DNA from: Clostridia bacterium
GTDB taxonomy: Bacteria; Bacillota; Clostridia; Oscillospirales; Ethanoligenentaceae
Assembly (NCBI GenBank): GCA_031292115.1
Contig: JARLHS010000136.1
Coordinates: forward strand, 1 to 36,455
Direction: 5' to 3'
Length of the DNA stretch: 36,455 nucleotides
This document shows, piece after piece, positions 1 to 7,809 of the stretch. Within the stretch, counting starts at the first letter, position 1. The number at the start of each line of letters is the position of its first letter. The notes under the pieces are model-generated. The model saw only the letters and a list, made by a program, of their open reading frames with translations, was not told where the DNA came from and did not search any database. A program made the position numbers and the translations under genes.

Positions 1-2
1 AC

Positions 3-890
3 GGCTACGCCCCGCGACAGCTCAGCCAGCGCGGCGACCGGCTGAGCTTCTCAAACGGCATCCTGATGCTTTCGGCCGTGGCAGGCCTGCTGATCATCAT
101 TTTCAGGGGCAGCACGAGCGCGTTGATCCCGCTGTACGCCATCGGCGTGTTCATCTCGTTCTCGCTTTCCCAGTTCGGCATGTTTAAACGTTGGGTCACA
201 AAGCGGGGCGAACATTGGGTGCACAAGGCGCTCGTCAACGGGCTGGGCGCGTTCGTTACCACCGTGGTCGTCATGATCATCGCCGTCACCAAATTCCGCC
301 ACGGCGCGTGGATCGTCATCATCGTCATCCCTCTGCTGATCATCCTCATGCTCAAGGTTAAAAGTCATTACCAGTCGGTGGCAAGGCAGCTCAGGCTTGA
401 GCCGCACGAGCTTACTTCGATCGACATTGAAAAAGACCTCTACCGCAACCGCGTTATCGTGCCGGTCGAAAGCATCAACCGCGCGAGTATCCGCGCGCTG
501 CGCTACGCGCGCACGATTTCCGAGCACGTGGTCGCGTTCAACGTTTCGATCAATGAGGAAGACAGCCGCAAGGTCGCGGAACGCTACAGCCTGATTAAAA
601 CGGATATACCGCTGATCGTGCGCTATTCGCCGTTCCGGAAAATCGCCGCGCCGCTGCTGGAGTTTGTCGAATCGGAGGAATATGACCGCAGAAAAGGCGA
701 TATCATCACCGTCATCATTCCTCAGTTTGAGGTCAGGAAATGGTGGCACAATCTGCTTCACAACCACTCCGCGTCTGCTATCGAACGCCAGCTTCTCAAG
801 CACAAGCACATTGTGGTGGCAACCATGCCGCTGCAGCTCAGGAACGAAGACCTGCTGCTCAAGGCGGAGCGTAAAGTCGAATTAAAATAG
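3..890 (+). CDS. APC-superfamily permease, KimA/YdaO-like, 3' part only
   Basis: The gene enters from the left edge; reading frame 3 is open from the first codon, so the true start lies outside the window. The visible part starts with a GYAPRQLSQRGDRLSFSNG segment typical of the loop before the last helices of APC transporters of the KimA/YdaO group. Three or four hydrophobic helices follow (about residues 20-120), then a soluble C-terminal domain of about 170 residues. In this family that domain is cytosolic and in KimA it takes part in c-di-AMP control of potassium uptake. Family assignment is from remembered motifs; the substrate (K+ or an amino acid) cannot be fixed from this fragment. 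A strong terminator follows about 55 bp after the stop, so the gene ends its transcription unit here. Confidence 0.8.
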   Translation, partial: GYAPRQLSQRGDRLSFSNGILMLSAVAGLLIIIFRGSTSALIPLYAIGVFISFSLSQFGMFKRWVTKRGEHWVHKALVNGLGAFVTTVVVMIIAVTKFRHGAWIVIIVIPLLIILMLKVKSHYQSVARQLRLEPHELTSIDIEKDLYRNRVIVPVESINRASIRALRYARTISEHVVAFNVSINEEDSRKVAERYSLIKTDIPLIVRYSPFRKIAAPLLEFVESEEYDRRKGDIITVIIPQFEVRKWWHNLLHNHSASAIERQLLKHKHIVVATMPLQLRNEDLLLKAERKVELK

Positions 891-945
891 CGGCGGCACG
901 GCATGATTGCCGCCGGGGGCACATCCGAAAAAGACGATGACAGCG

Positions 946-991
946 GGAAGGGCACCGTACGCCGCATGGCGGCGGCGCCCTTCCGTTTTTT
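946..991 (+). terminator. Rho-independent terminator after the APC permease
   Basis: GGAAGGGC-type left arm (from 946) pairs with GCCCTTCC (977-984) around a GC-rich loop and is followed by six Ts (986-991). It separates the permease from the zinc-ribbon operon. Confidence 0.8.
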
Positions 992-1035
992 GCTGCAAAT
1001 TTGAAAAAAACAGCCGCGGAGCCCCGACGGAACCG

Positions 1036-1064
1036 TTGATTATTTCATAAAATATTGGTATAAT
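1036..1064 (+). promoter_or_regulatory. Vegetative promoter of the zinc-ribbon operon
   Basis: TTGATT (1036-1041), a 17-bp spacer, then TATAAT (1059-1064) preceded by TGG, which makes an extended -10. It lies 48 bp before the start of the first zinc-ribbon gene and just after the upstream terminator. Confidence 0.75.
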
Positions 1065-1111
1065 TGGCGAAGGATCCCGCGCGTATTTTGTGACGACAGG
1101 GGGCGCCCGAA

Positions 1112-1438
1112 ATGGCGGATTACAGGCATTTTTGCATATACTGCGGCAAGCTGATCCCGCCCGATGCAAAGCTCTGCCCTTTCTGCGGCATGGAGGATCC
1201 CTTCACGATGCGCTGCCCGCGCTGCAGGAACGTTATCGAGAAGGGTTGGGCCCGGTGCAGCTGCTGTGGTCTGGAGCTGTTTGTCATCTGCCCGTCCTGC
1301 GGCAAACGCACGTTCGCTGCAAGCTGTTGCGAGCAATGTGGGGCTTCGTTGACCGTCCGGTGCGCAAACAGGAAATGCGGATTTGTGCAGGTCAAGATGG
1401 GAGATCGATGCCTTCGATGCAATAAAAAATTGAAATAA
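1112..1438 (+). CDS. Small multi-zinc-ribbon protein (108 aa)
   Basis: This cytosolic protein is almost entirely zinc knuckles. CxxC pairs lie at residues 8/11, 22/25, 35/38, 49/52, 60/63, 73/76 and 100/103, with a looser CxxxxC at 84/89, enough for about four zinc ribbons of the double-zinc-ribbon (DZANK) type. There is no signal peptide or membrane segment. The ATG at 1112 follows a purine-rich AGGGGG site. It is the first gene of a co-directional trio, 13 bp before the next start, and the second gene is also a zinc-ribbon protein, so the two probably act together. No enzymatic domain is visible. A role in binding RNA, protein or metal is possible but not shown. Confidence 0.8.
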   Translation: MADYRHFCIYCGKLIPPDAKLCPFCGMEDPFTMRCPRCRNVIEKGWARCSCCGLELFVICPSCGKRTFAASCCEQCGASLTVRCANRKCGFVQVKMGDRCLRCNKKLK

Positions 1439-1451
1439 GGGGTTGGCGCAG

Positions 1452-2114
1452 ATGGAAATGACCGCGTTTACGAGAAACTATGAAGACAACAGCACCGACG
1501 CAGGCTTTCAGTTCACTTTTTATTGCGACCTTTGTCACGACGGCTACAAAACGAATTTTGTCGAATCGAAGACCTACAGAAAGGGCACCCTTTTTAAAAG
1601 CCTCGGCAGGGGCATCTCGGTCGGCGCCTCGCTGCTCGGCGTAAACGGCGGGTATAACGTCGAGCGCGGCACAGACATCATCAGCGAGCGCTTCCAGGGC
1701 ATGTCGCCCGAATGGCAGCGCGAGCATGAAAAGGCGTTTGAATTCGCGCAGAATGAAGCCAAGGCGCATTTTCAGCGCTGCCACAACTGCCGTCAGTGGG
1801 TGTGCGAAGCCGATTTCAACGAAGAAGAGGGGCTGTGCGTCGAGTGCGCGCCGCGCATGAACGTTGAAATCGCGCATGCCAAGGCTGAAAAAATGGTGGA
1901 GGACATCAAGGCGAAGGCTGCGGAAACCACCGTTTTCAGCGGAAAGATCGAATCTAAGCAGATTATCTGCCCCGTTTGCGGCAAGCCCTCCGGCCAGGGT
2001 AAATTCTGCAACAACTGCGGCGCGAATCTCTCGCTTTCGAAGTGCCCCACCTGCGGTGCGCAAAACCAGGCAGGGGCGAGGTTTTGCAGCGAATGCGGCA
2101 CCAATCTGCAGTGA
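1452..2114 (+). CDS. Zinc-ribbon protein with C-terminal double zinc ribbon (220 aa)
   Basis: The protein starts with a CDLC-containing segment near residue 22. A glycine-rich stretch follows (about 50-75, SLGRGISVGASLLG type), then a treble-cleft-like cluster with CHNC, a lone C, then CVEC (about 115-140). A charged helix and a classical double zinc ribbon close the chain, with CPVC, CNNC, CPTC and CSEC in the last 50 residues. The ATG at 1452 is chosen over the in-frame TTG at 1443 because AAGGGG ends at 1442, nine bases before the ATG and directly next to the TTG. It sits between the 108-aa zinc-ribbon gene and the 397-aa unknown gene in one operon. Biochemical function is unknown; the family resembles membrane- or scaffold-associated zinc-ribbon proteins of Clostridia. 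Confidence 0.8.
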   Translation: MEMTAFTRNYEDNSTDAGFQFTFYCDLCHDGYKTNFVESKTYRKGTLFKSLGRGISVGASLLGVNGGYNVERGTDIISERFQGMSPEWQREHEKAFEFAQNEAKAHFQRCHNCRQWVCEADFNEEEGLCVECAPRMNVEIAHAKAEKMVEDIKAKAAETTVFSGKIESKQIICPVCGKPSGQGKFCNNCGANLSLSKCPTCGAQNQAGARFCSECGTNLQ

Positions 2115-2129
2115 TCGGAGGCAACGGCC

Positions 2130-3323
2130 ATGACGGCTCAGGGTGCGGCCACCAAGCCCCCGCCGGTGTTTTCGCATGCATTCCGTCTGCTCAGGGGCGG
2201 CGGTGTGCTACTCGACGCCCAGGAGGCGGAGTCTCAAATACGTGATGAAGCCGTGACGGTGGCGTTCGGCTCCAGGAGTATGACGATCGGCTACAGGGAT
2301 ATTCTGCGCGCACGCGCCGAAAATTACCGTGTGATCGCCGAGCTGCGCGACGGCACACAGGCTGAATTTTATTATCTGGGCCACTTTTTTGATTCGTTCA
2401 GCGAGGACTTTCTTGAAAAATACAACGCGGTTGTAAAAAAAGACAGCTTTATGGCTGGGGAGGCCGTCTGTGTGCGCCGCGGCGCGTGCTTTTCGCACGC
2501 GGGCCCACCCTGCGAAAAGGGCGAATGCGACCTTTTGCTCGACGCCCACGCGGTAACCATACAGCGCATCGGCGGCGCTCCGGCGAAGCTGCCCTATGCG
2601 ATGATTGATTCGGTCGATTACCGGCAGTATGATTTCAGCATCGCCATCTACGGTGACCGGTGGGATTTTTCGATGCTCGGGCATGAATACGGCAGCTTTA
2701 AAACGCAGTACGCCAAATGCTACGGGGCACTCGTCGCACAGGCGGATGCTTGGCTCGCCGCGCTCGCGAGCGGCGTGCCCGAAGCCTCCGTGCACGGGGC
2801 CGCAGAGCTGTTTCTCGACGGGCGGCCCGTGGCGCGGCCCGCTGCCGAAAGGCTGGCGCCGGGGCTGTGGGCTGCCGTTTTCAACAAGGCGTGTGAATTG
2901 AGCGCAAAGGAATATTTCGAGTATCTTGCGGGGAATGCGGACAGCCTGGAGATTGGCTTCAAGGATTCGCTTTATGAAGCCGGCGGCAGCTTCATCTGGC
3001 TGATGGCCCGTATGGGCAAGCATATCGTTTTTGAAGCAGTGTCTTCCGGGCAAACGGGCATGGCGACTTACCTGTATCACATTCAGAACGATGCACAGGA
3101 AACGATGAAGCTGATCAACTACTGCATGCACATGACCGAATTCCGGCGCGAACCCGTCTATCTCTCGGAAAAAGAGCTTGACAGGGATGAGAACGCCGGT
3201 TATCGTGACGCCCTGCTGCGCGTGCCGCAGATCAACACGCTGCGCGGGCTCTACGACGGCAGGCTGATGCATACCGCTTTTGAAAGCTGGGAAAAGTCGC
3301 TGCGCGCTAAAACACAGGAGTAG
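2130..3323 (+). CDS. Protein of unknown function (397 aa)
   Basis: I do not recognise this family. The ATG at 2130 is preceded by CGGAGG about ten bases upstream, and the gene follows the zinc-ribbon gene by 15 bp, so it is the third member of that operon. No signal peptide, transmembrane helix or Walker motif is seen. The N-terminal half (about 15-220) appears to hold two similar beta-rich segments, each containing a motif of the type 'MTIGYRDIL..R' / 'KLPYAMIDSVDY.Q' followed by a hydrophobic stretch ending in a tyrosine-rich FYYLGHFFDSFSEDFLEKYN or GHEYGSFKTQYAKCYG. That pattern suggests a duplicated PH-like fold (inference). The C-terminal half is alpha-helical. The gene ends at a strong terminator. 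Confidence 0.75.
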   Translation: MTAQGAATKPPPVFSHAFRLLRGGGVLLDAQEAESQIRDEAVTVAFGSRSMTIGYRDILRARAENYRVIAELRDGTQAEFYYLGHFFDSFSEDFLEKYNAVVKKDSFMAGEAVCVRRGACFSHAGPPCEKGECDLLLDAHAVTIQRIGGAPAKLPYAMIDSVDYRQYDFSIAIYGDRWDFSMLGHEYGSFKTQYAKCYGALVAQADAWLAALASGVPEASVHGAAELFLDGRPVARPAAERLAPGLWAAVFNKACELSAKEYFEYLAGNADSLEIGFKDSLYEAGGSFIWLMARMGKHIVFEAVSSGQTGMATYLYHIQNDAQETMKLINYCMHMTEFRREPVYLSEKELDRDENAGYRDALLRVPQINTLRGLYDGRLMHTAFESWEKSLRAKTQE

Positions 3324-3338
3324 GCGGAAAAACTTCAG

Positions 3339-3379
3339 GGGGCCATGCACCGGCTTTTTTGCCGCGCATGGCCCCTTCT
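3339..3379 (+). terminator. Terminator closing the zinc-ribbon operon
   Basis: Perfect 10-bp stem GGGGCCATGC (3339-3348) / GCATGGCCCC (3366-3375), followed by TTCTTT. It lies 15 bp after the stop of the 397-aa gene. Confidence 0.85.
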
Positions 3380-3452
3380 TTGCAATCGCGCCTGATACGA
3401 TTCCTGCAAAAGCATATCCTGTTTTTGCCCGCCGCTGAAAGCGACGTTAAAG

Positions 3453-3471
3453 AAGTGATAGAATCACTTTT
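3453..3471. terminator. Small bidirectional terminator-like hairpin
   Basis: AAGTGAT-AGA-ATCACTT stem flanked by T-rich sequence on the plus strand and by TCTTT on the minus strand. It lies between the plus-strand operon and the end of the minus-strand alcohol dehydrogenase, so it could stop transcription from either side. The stem is short and the call is moderate. Confidence 0.4.
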
Positions 3472-3548
3472 TAATTGGAGATTACAGCAATTCCACAAGA
3501 GATCTGTTTCCCATCATAGCTGGAAACGCCGCAGCTTTGCGCGCCGGG

Positions 3549-4661
3549 CTATTTGAGAAACAGCGCCTTGTATATCGCCTCGAGCTCTTCGGGCGTCGAG
3601 GGCCTGATCGCGTTTTGCAGGTTGGAACGTTCACTGAGCCCCCTTGCATAGGCCTCACACTGCTCACTTGTCAGGCGCAGATCTTCAAGCCCCGTCAGCG
3701 AGGCGATATCATCGCAGAATTCCTCGACGCCGCAGCCAAGCGCCGCGAAAAGCCGGGCTGTCAGCGCAGGGTCGGCCGGCGCATTCCGCCGCACAAACGC
3801 AGGAAGCAGCACTGCGCAGGCTCTTCCGTGCAGGATGCCGTGCCCGCTCGTGAGCGCATACCCCGCGGCATGCGGGAAGCATGTGCCCGCAAGGTTGATC
3901 GTGAGCCCCGCCCAGAGCGAGCCGTAATACAGCGCCTCGCGGCCCGTGGAGTCGGGCATCATTTGAGGGTCTTCGCGCAGCTTGCGAAGATGCGGCCATA
4001 CAAGGCCGACCGCCGTGAGCGCAAAAGCGCGCGCGGCGTCATTCGCACGCGCCGAATAATAGCCTTCTATGGCGTGGCACATTGTGTCAAGCGCCGTGCT
4101 GACGGTGATGTCGCGCGGACAGGAATGCGTATAACGCGGGTCGGCAAACACAAGCCGCGCGAAACAGTGCGGCGAGCTGATGCTCTTTTTAAAATTCCTG
4201 CTGTCGATGGTCAGCACCGCAATGGAGGTCACCTCGCTGCCCGTGCCCGCCGTGGTGCCCACAAGGCAGATGGGCAGAGCGGCCTTCGCAAAGCCCCTGA
4301 AGATTTCTTCGGGCAGCAACCCGGGATTGGTGGCGAAGACGGCAGCCGCTTTCGCCGCGTCGAGCGCAGAGCCCCCGCCGATGCCGATGATAAAATCCGC
4401 GCCGAAGCCCCTTGCCTGCGTGCCCGCCTCGCAGCAGACGGAAACGAGCGGATTCTGCCCGACCTGATCGAAGAGCGCATACTCGATCTTCTGCCGGCGG
4501 AGCGTTGCGGTGACGTCTTCGAGCGCGCCGGAAGCCCGCGCCGACCCGGCGCTCGTCACGATCAGACAGCGGCTGCCGAGCGAAGCAAGCTCCTGTGCAT
4601 GCTTGCGCACGCAGTCTTCCCCGCTGATAACCCTCGACGGCATATAGAAATTAAAATTCAT
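3549..4661 (-). CDS. Iron-containing (group III) alcohol dehydrogenase
   Basis: A cytosolic NAD(P)-dependent oxidoreductase of the Fe-ADH family, expected to interconvert an alcohol and an aldehyde. The 370-aa length is normal for the family. The nucleotide-binding GGGS lies at residues 95-98 in GIGGGSALDAAK. The metal-binding set is visible as D192 and H196 (LDTMCHAIEG), H264 (FPHAAGY) and H278 (GHGILHG), so the enzyme looks intact. It is a single-gene unit divergent from murA, with its own TTGATT-17-TATAAT promoter. The precise substrate (butanol, 1,3-propanediol, ethanol or other) cannot be read from sequence. Nothing in the context links it to the aldehyde dehydrogenase at 16540. Confidence 0.92.
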   Translation of the reverse strand: MNFNFYMPSRVISGEDCVRKHAQELASLGSRCLIVTSAGSARASGALEDVTATLRRQKIEYALFDQVGQNPLVSVCCEAGTQARGFGADFIIGIGGGSALDAAKAAAVFATNPGLLPEEIFRGFAKAALPICLVGTTAGTGSEVTSIAVLTIDSRNFKKSISSPHCFARLVFADPRYTHSCPRDITVSTALDTMCHAIEGYYSARANDAARAFALTAVGLVWPHLRKLREDPQMMPDSTGREALYYGSLWAGLTINLAGTCFPHAAGYALTSGHGILHGRACAVLLPAFVRRNAPADPALTARLFAALGCGVEEFCDDIASLTGLEDLRLTSEQCEAYARGLSERSNLQNAIRPSTPEELEAIYKALFLK

Positions 4662-4712
4662 GGCATAATATTCCTCTCATGGGTTTTCGGACAAGTACGC
4701 CGAACAGCCTTT

Positions 4713-4741
4713 ATTATAGTCTAAAAACAATTGAAAATCAA
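4713..4741 (-). promoter_or_regulatory. Promoter of the Fe-ADH gene
   Basis: On the minus strand TTGATT (4741-4736) is followed after exactly 17 bp by TATAAT (4718-4713), about 52 bp before the ATG at 4661. Confidence 0.75.
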
Positions 4742-4806
4742 TTTGACATACCTGTAAAAATCATAAAAAACTAAATGAGAAATTTGTGGCATTTTGATGG
4801 TATTTA

Positions 4807-4815
4807 TGCTATAAT
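4807..4815 (+). promoter_or_regulatory. Extended -10 promoter of murA
   Basis: TGCTATAAT (4807-4815) is a perfect extended -10 element, with TATAAT at 4810-4815. The -35 region is poor, which is common for extended -10 promoters. A TTGACA at 4743-4748 is too far upstream to pair with it. The element lies about 98 bp before the murA TTG start. Confidence 0.6.
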
Positions 4816-4912
4816 AAAACGGTTATATTTTGTCACATACGCGGAAGTTTGAATTCCGTATTTCAGTCAATAATAATAACAATGACGATATAGATTTAAG
4901 GGGGCTGCCAGT

Positions 4913-6214
4913 TTGGAAAAATTTGTTGTTAACGGCAACAAAAAGCTATGCGGCGAGGTTGAAATCAGCGGCGCGAAAAATGCTGCTGTAGCGATAATCC
5001 CCGCGACTATTCTTGCCAAGGGCCCGTGCCGGATTGAAAATGTCCCCAATATCAGCGATGTCGCCATTTTCGTTGAAATTCTGTACAAGCTCGGCGCACA
5101 GGTGCGTTACATCGACAAAACGACGATCGAGATCGATTCGTCAAAGATATTATATCCCGTAGTCCCCTACGAGCTCGCGCGCAAGATGCGGGCCTCCTCC
5201 TATCTCATCGGCGCGCTGCTCGGGCGTTTTTCACGCGCGAAGGTCGCAATGCCGGGCGGCTGCGATTTCGGGGTGCGGCCGATCGATCAACATATCAAGG
5301 GCTTTGAGGCGCTTTCCGCGTCGATTTCCGTTGAACACGGCATGGTGGAGGCGCATGCGCGCCGACTGATCGGAGATACCATCTATCTTGACGTGGTATC
5401 CGTCGGAGCCACGGTAAACATCATGCTGGCCTCGACAATGGCCGAGGGTGTCACGATCATTGAGAACGCGGCGAGAGAGCCGCATATTGTCGACCTTGCG
5501 AATTTCCTCAACACGATGGGCGCCGACATCCGCGGCGCGGGCACCGACGTCATCAAGGTACACGGCGTGGAGTCGCTCCACGGCGGCACCTACACCATCA
5601 TACCCGACCAGATCGAAGCCGGCACCTTTATGGCCGCGGCGGCAGCCACGGGCGGCGACGTGTTTATAAAGAACATCATTCCGAAGCATCTGGAATCCAT
5701 TTCCGCGAAGCTTGAGGAAATGGGCGTTGAAATAGAAGAATTTGACGATGCGGTGCGCGTGCGCCGCACAGGCCCGTTGCTGCGTGCGAATGTCAAAACA
5801 ATGCCGCATCCCGGCTTCCCGACCGACATGCAGCCCCAGATGGCGGTACTGCTCTCGCTCGCTGAGGGGACAAGCATCATCACCGAAGGCGTGTGGGATA
5901 ACCGCTACCGTTATGTGGATGAGCTCAAGCGCATGGGTGCAAATGTTCAGGTTGACGGCAAGATCGCCGTCATCGAAGGCGTCGGCTCACTGACCGCCGC
6001 GCCTGTAAGGGCGACCGACCTGCGTGCCGGCGCGGCTCTGATGATTGCCGCACTCGCGGCTCACGGCACCACCGAAATCGAGGATATTGAGCACATCGAC
6101 CGCGGGTATGAGGATGTTGATCTCAAGCTGCGCGCACTCGGCGCGGATATCCGGCGCATCCATACCCAGGAGTCTGTTCTTACCAAAGCCATGAGCAACG
6201 GCACGACGGCGTAA
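4913..6214 (+). CDS. murA: UDP-N-acetylglucosamine 1-carboxyvinyltransferase
   Basis: This enzyme transfers enolpyruvate from PEP to UDP-GlcNAc, the first committed step of peptidoglycan synthesis, in the cytosol. The 433-aa length is typical. The conserved K22-N23 pair is present in SGAKNAAVA, and the catalytic loop [15 protein letters not shown] carries Cys117, the residue alkylated by fosfomycin, so a fosfomycin-sensitive enzyme is expected. The start is TTG at 4913, with AAGGGGG about nine bases upstream and no better in-frame start. The fit to the family runs from the first residue ([20 protein letters not shown]). Clostridia often carry two murA genes; which paralogue this is cannot be told here. 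Confidence 0.96.
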   Translation: MEKFVVNGNKKLCGEVEISGAKNAAVAIIPATILAKGPCRIENVPNISDVAIFVEILYKLGAQVRYIDKTTIEIDSSKILYPVVPYELARKMRASSYLIGALLGRFSRAKVAMPGGCDFGVRPIDQHIKGFEALSASISVEHGMVEAHARRLIGDTIYLDVVSVGATVNIMLASTMAEGVTIIENAAREPHIVDLANFLNTMGADIRGAGTDVIKVHGVESLHGGTYTIIPDQIEAGTFMAAAAATGGDVFIKNIIPKHLESISAKLEEMGVEIEEFDDAVRVRRTGPLLRANVKTMPHPGFPTDMQPQMAVLLSLAEGTSIITEGVWDNRYRYVDELKRMGANVQVDGKIAVIEGVGSLTAAPVRATDLRAGAALMIAALAAHGTTEIEDIEHIDRGYEDVDLKLRALGADIRRIHTQESVLTKAMSNGTTA

Positions 6215-6229
6215 CAGCGCCGCCTTTTT
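6207..6229 (+). terminator. Weak terminator overlapping the murA stop codon
   Basis: CGGCG (6207-6211) and CGCCG (6218-6222) form a 5-bp stem around the stop codon, followed by CCTTTTT. The stem is short, so efficiency is uncertain. Confidence 0.4.
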
Positions 6230-6319
6230 CGCGCCTTTGCAACATACATTTTTAATTTCTAAAAGAACGGGGTTTCAGGCTGAGGCCGACCCGAATTCAG
6301 ATGCGCGGGCAGATTCATC

Positions 6320-6367
6320 CGCATACAATACGATTGTAAACCGTTCGATCGCATACAATACAATTGC
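6320..6367. repeat. Two direct 17-bp repeats, each with an ACAAT-N3-ATTG palindrome
   Basis: In the 270-bp gap between murA and walJ, the sequence CGCATACAATAC(G/A)ATTG occurs at 6320-6336 and again at 6350-6366, exactly 30 bp apart (about three helical turns). The first copy contains the perfect palindrome ACAAT-ACG-ATTGT (6325-6337). The second differs at the last base. This looks like a tandem operator for a dimeric repressor. No gene is supported in the gap itself. Confidence 0.5.
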
Positions 6368-6484
6368 AGCGGTCACTTTCTGCCGGTGCGCAAACGACCC
6401 TGTCATTTCCCTGCTTCGCGTGACAGAGCCGTGTCTTTCATTTGATTCTGCGCCAGCGCGGAGCGGCGGAACGGAGTTTTTCGG

Positions 6485-7279
6485 ATGGCATTTTTCTGTT
6501 CGCTTTTCAGCGGCAGCAGCGGCAACTGCGCTCTGGTGGGATGCGGAGGGGCCGCTGTTTTAATTGACGCGGGTGCGAGCGCGCGGGCAATCAACAACGC
6601 GCTGACCGGCCTCGACATGGGTATCGGAGACATTGCGGCCGTGCTTGTCACGCACGAACATTCCGACCATATCAAAGGTCTGCCGACGCTCATCTCGCGC
6701 TACAAGCTGCCCGTCTATGCCAACGCGGGCACCATTCGCGGGATCCTCGGCGCATTCGGCGCGATCGACCCCCAATACATAACCGAGCTTGAAACAGGCG
6801 GCAGCATCGAGCTTGCGGGCATGAGCATCCGGTCTTTCAAGACCTCGCACGACAGCCTGGAAAGCGTGGGCTACACGATTGCGACCGGCGACGGCAGACG
6901 CATCGCCGTGGCCACCGATCTCGGCTATGTGACGGAGGAAGTGATGCGGAGCCTGACGGGCTGCGCGGTTGTGATGCTGGAATCGAATCATGATATCGGA
7001 ATGCTGAAAAACGGCAGCTATCCGTATTTTTTAAAGCGGCGGATTCTTTCCGACCGCGGGCATCTTTCAAACGACGGCTGCGCTCAGGTGCTGCCGAAGC
7101 TCGTGGAGAGCGGCACGAAGCATATTATTCTCGCTCATCTGAGCCACGACAACAACCTCCCGGAGCTCGCCGAGCAGACGGCTGTTTCGGCGCTGAAGAC
7201 GGCGGGGCATGACCGCGGCGGCGATTACGAGCTCGAGGCCGCCCCGCGTTTTGCGGCAAGCAGCCTTTGCTGCGTATAG
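6485..7279 (+). CDS. walJ: MBL-fold metallohydrolase, WalJ/YycJ family
   Basis: A 264-aa cytosolic beta-lactamase-fold hydrolase. The N-terminus FCSLFSGSSGNC is the hallmark of the WalJ/YycJ group, and the metal site HEHSDH (H57, H59, D61, H62) is intact, with later D and H ligands in ATDLGY and ESNHD. WalJ proteins act as 5'-3' DNA exonucleases linked to DNA replication and repair in Firmicutes; that role is family knowledge, not shown here. In many Firmicutes walJ lies in the walRK operon upstream of rlmH. Here only the walJ-rlmH pair remains and no walRK genes are seen. The ATG at 6485 follows a CGGAG site. The 3' end nearly abuts rlmH, whose Shine-Dalgarno overlaps the walJ stop. Confidence 0.9.
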   Translation: MAFFCSLFSGSSGNCALVGCGGAAVLIDAGASARAINNALTGLDMGIGDIAAVLVTHEHSDHIKGLPTLISRYKLPVYANAGTIRGILGAFGAIDPQYITELETGGSIELAGMSIRSFKTSHDSLESVGYTIATGDGRRIAVATDLGYVTEEVMRSLTGCAVVMLESNHDIGMLKNGSYPYFLKRRILSDRGHLSNDGCAQVLPKLVESGTKHIILAHLSHDNNLPELAEQTAVSALKTAGHDRGGDYELEAAPRFAASSLCCV

Positions 7280-7287
7280 GAGCGGCC

Positions 7288-7770
7288 ATGTTTGAAATCA
7301 ACCTCGTCTGTGTGGGCACGCTGCACGAAGGCTACTGGCAGCAGGCCTGCGCGGAATATGTCAAGCGCCTGACGGGCCGGTGCCGGCTCACGGTGACGGA
7401 GATCGCGGAGCAGCGGCTTCCCTCGGCCCCTTCGCCGGCACAGATTGCGGCGGGCCTTGACGCGGAGGCGTCGAAGATCCTGCCGCTGCTGGAGCGCAGC
7501 GCGTTTTGCGCGGCGCTCTGCGTCGAAGGCGGGCAGCTTTCGTCGCAGCTGCTTGCGCAGCGGCTCTCCGAGCTGATGGTGCACGGCACGAGCAGCGCTT
7601 CGTTTGTAATCGGCGGCTCCTTCGGTCTGTCGCAGCGCGTTAAGCAGCGCGCAGACCTGCTGCTTTCCATGTCCGACATGACATTTCCGCACCAGCTGGC
7701 GCGCGTCATGCTCTGCGAGCAGCTATACCGCGCATTCACCATTCTGGGCGGAGAGAAATATCACAAATGA
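7288..7770 (+). CDS. rlmH: 23S rRNA (pseudouridine-1915-N3)-methyltransferase RlmH
   Basis: A SPOUT-class methyltransferase that modifies pseudouridine 1915 in helix 69 of 23S rRNA in assembled ribosomes. The 160-aa length matches the family (about 159). The SAM-binding knot sequence FVIGGSFGLS and the C-terminal QLYRAFTILGGEKYHK are diagnostic. The ATG at 7288 is preferred over an in-frame codon at 7267 because TAGGAGCGG lies just upstream of it and MFEINLVCVG is the usual N-terminus. It follows walJ directly and is probably cotranscribed. Confidence 0.95.
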   Translation: MFEINLVCVGTLHEGYWQQACAEYVKRLTGRCRLTVTEIAEQRLPSAPSPAQIAAGLDAEASKILPLLERSAFCAALCVEGGQLSSQLLAQRLSELMVHGTSSASFVIGGSFGLSQRVKQRADLLLSMSDMTFPHQLARVMLCEQLYRAFTILGGEKYHK

Positions 7771-7809
7771 CGCCTGCGCGACAGCCATCCGTTTCTAAAC
7801 ATCGAAATG

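Noticed and set aside
3537-4724. Long plus-strand reading frame of 395 codons
   Set aside because: It lies antisense to the well-supported Fe-ADH gene, has Arg/Ala-rich composition typical of GC-rich shadow frames and no family motif.
4743-4771. TTGACA as -35 of a murA promoter
   Set aside because: No -10 hexamer occurs at 16-19 bp; the good TATAAT is 61 bp away and stands better as an extended -10 promoter.
6237-6563. Plus-strand frame between murA and walJ
   Set aside because: It overlaps the walJ start, has no ribosome site and no recognisable content, and runs through the operator-like repeats.
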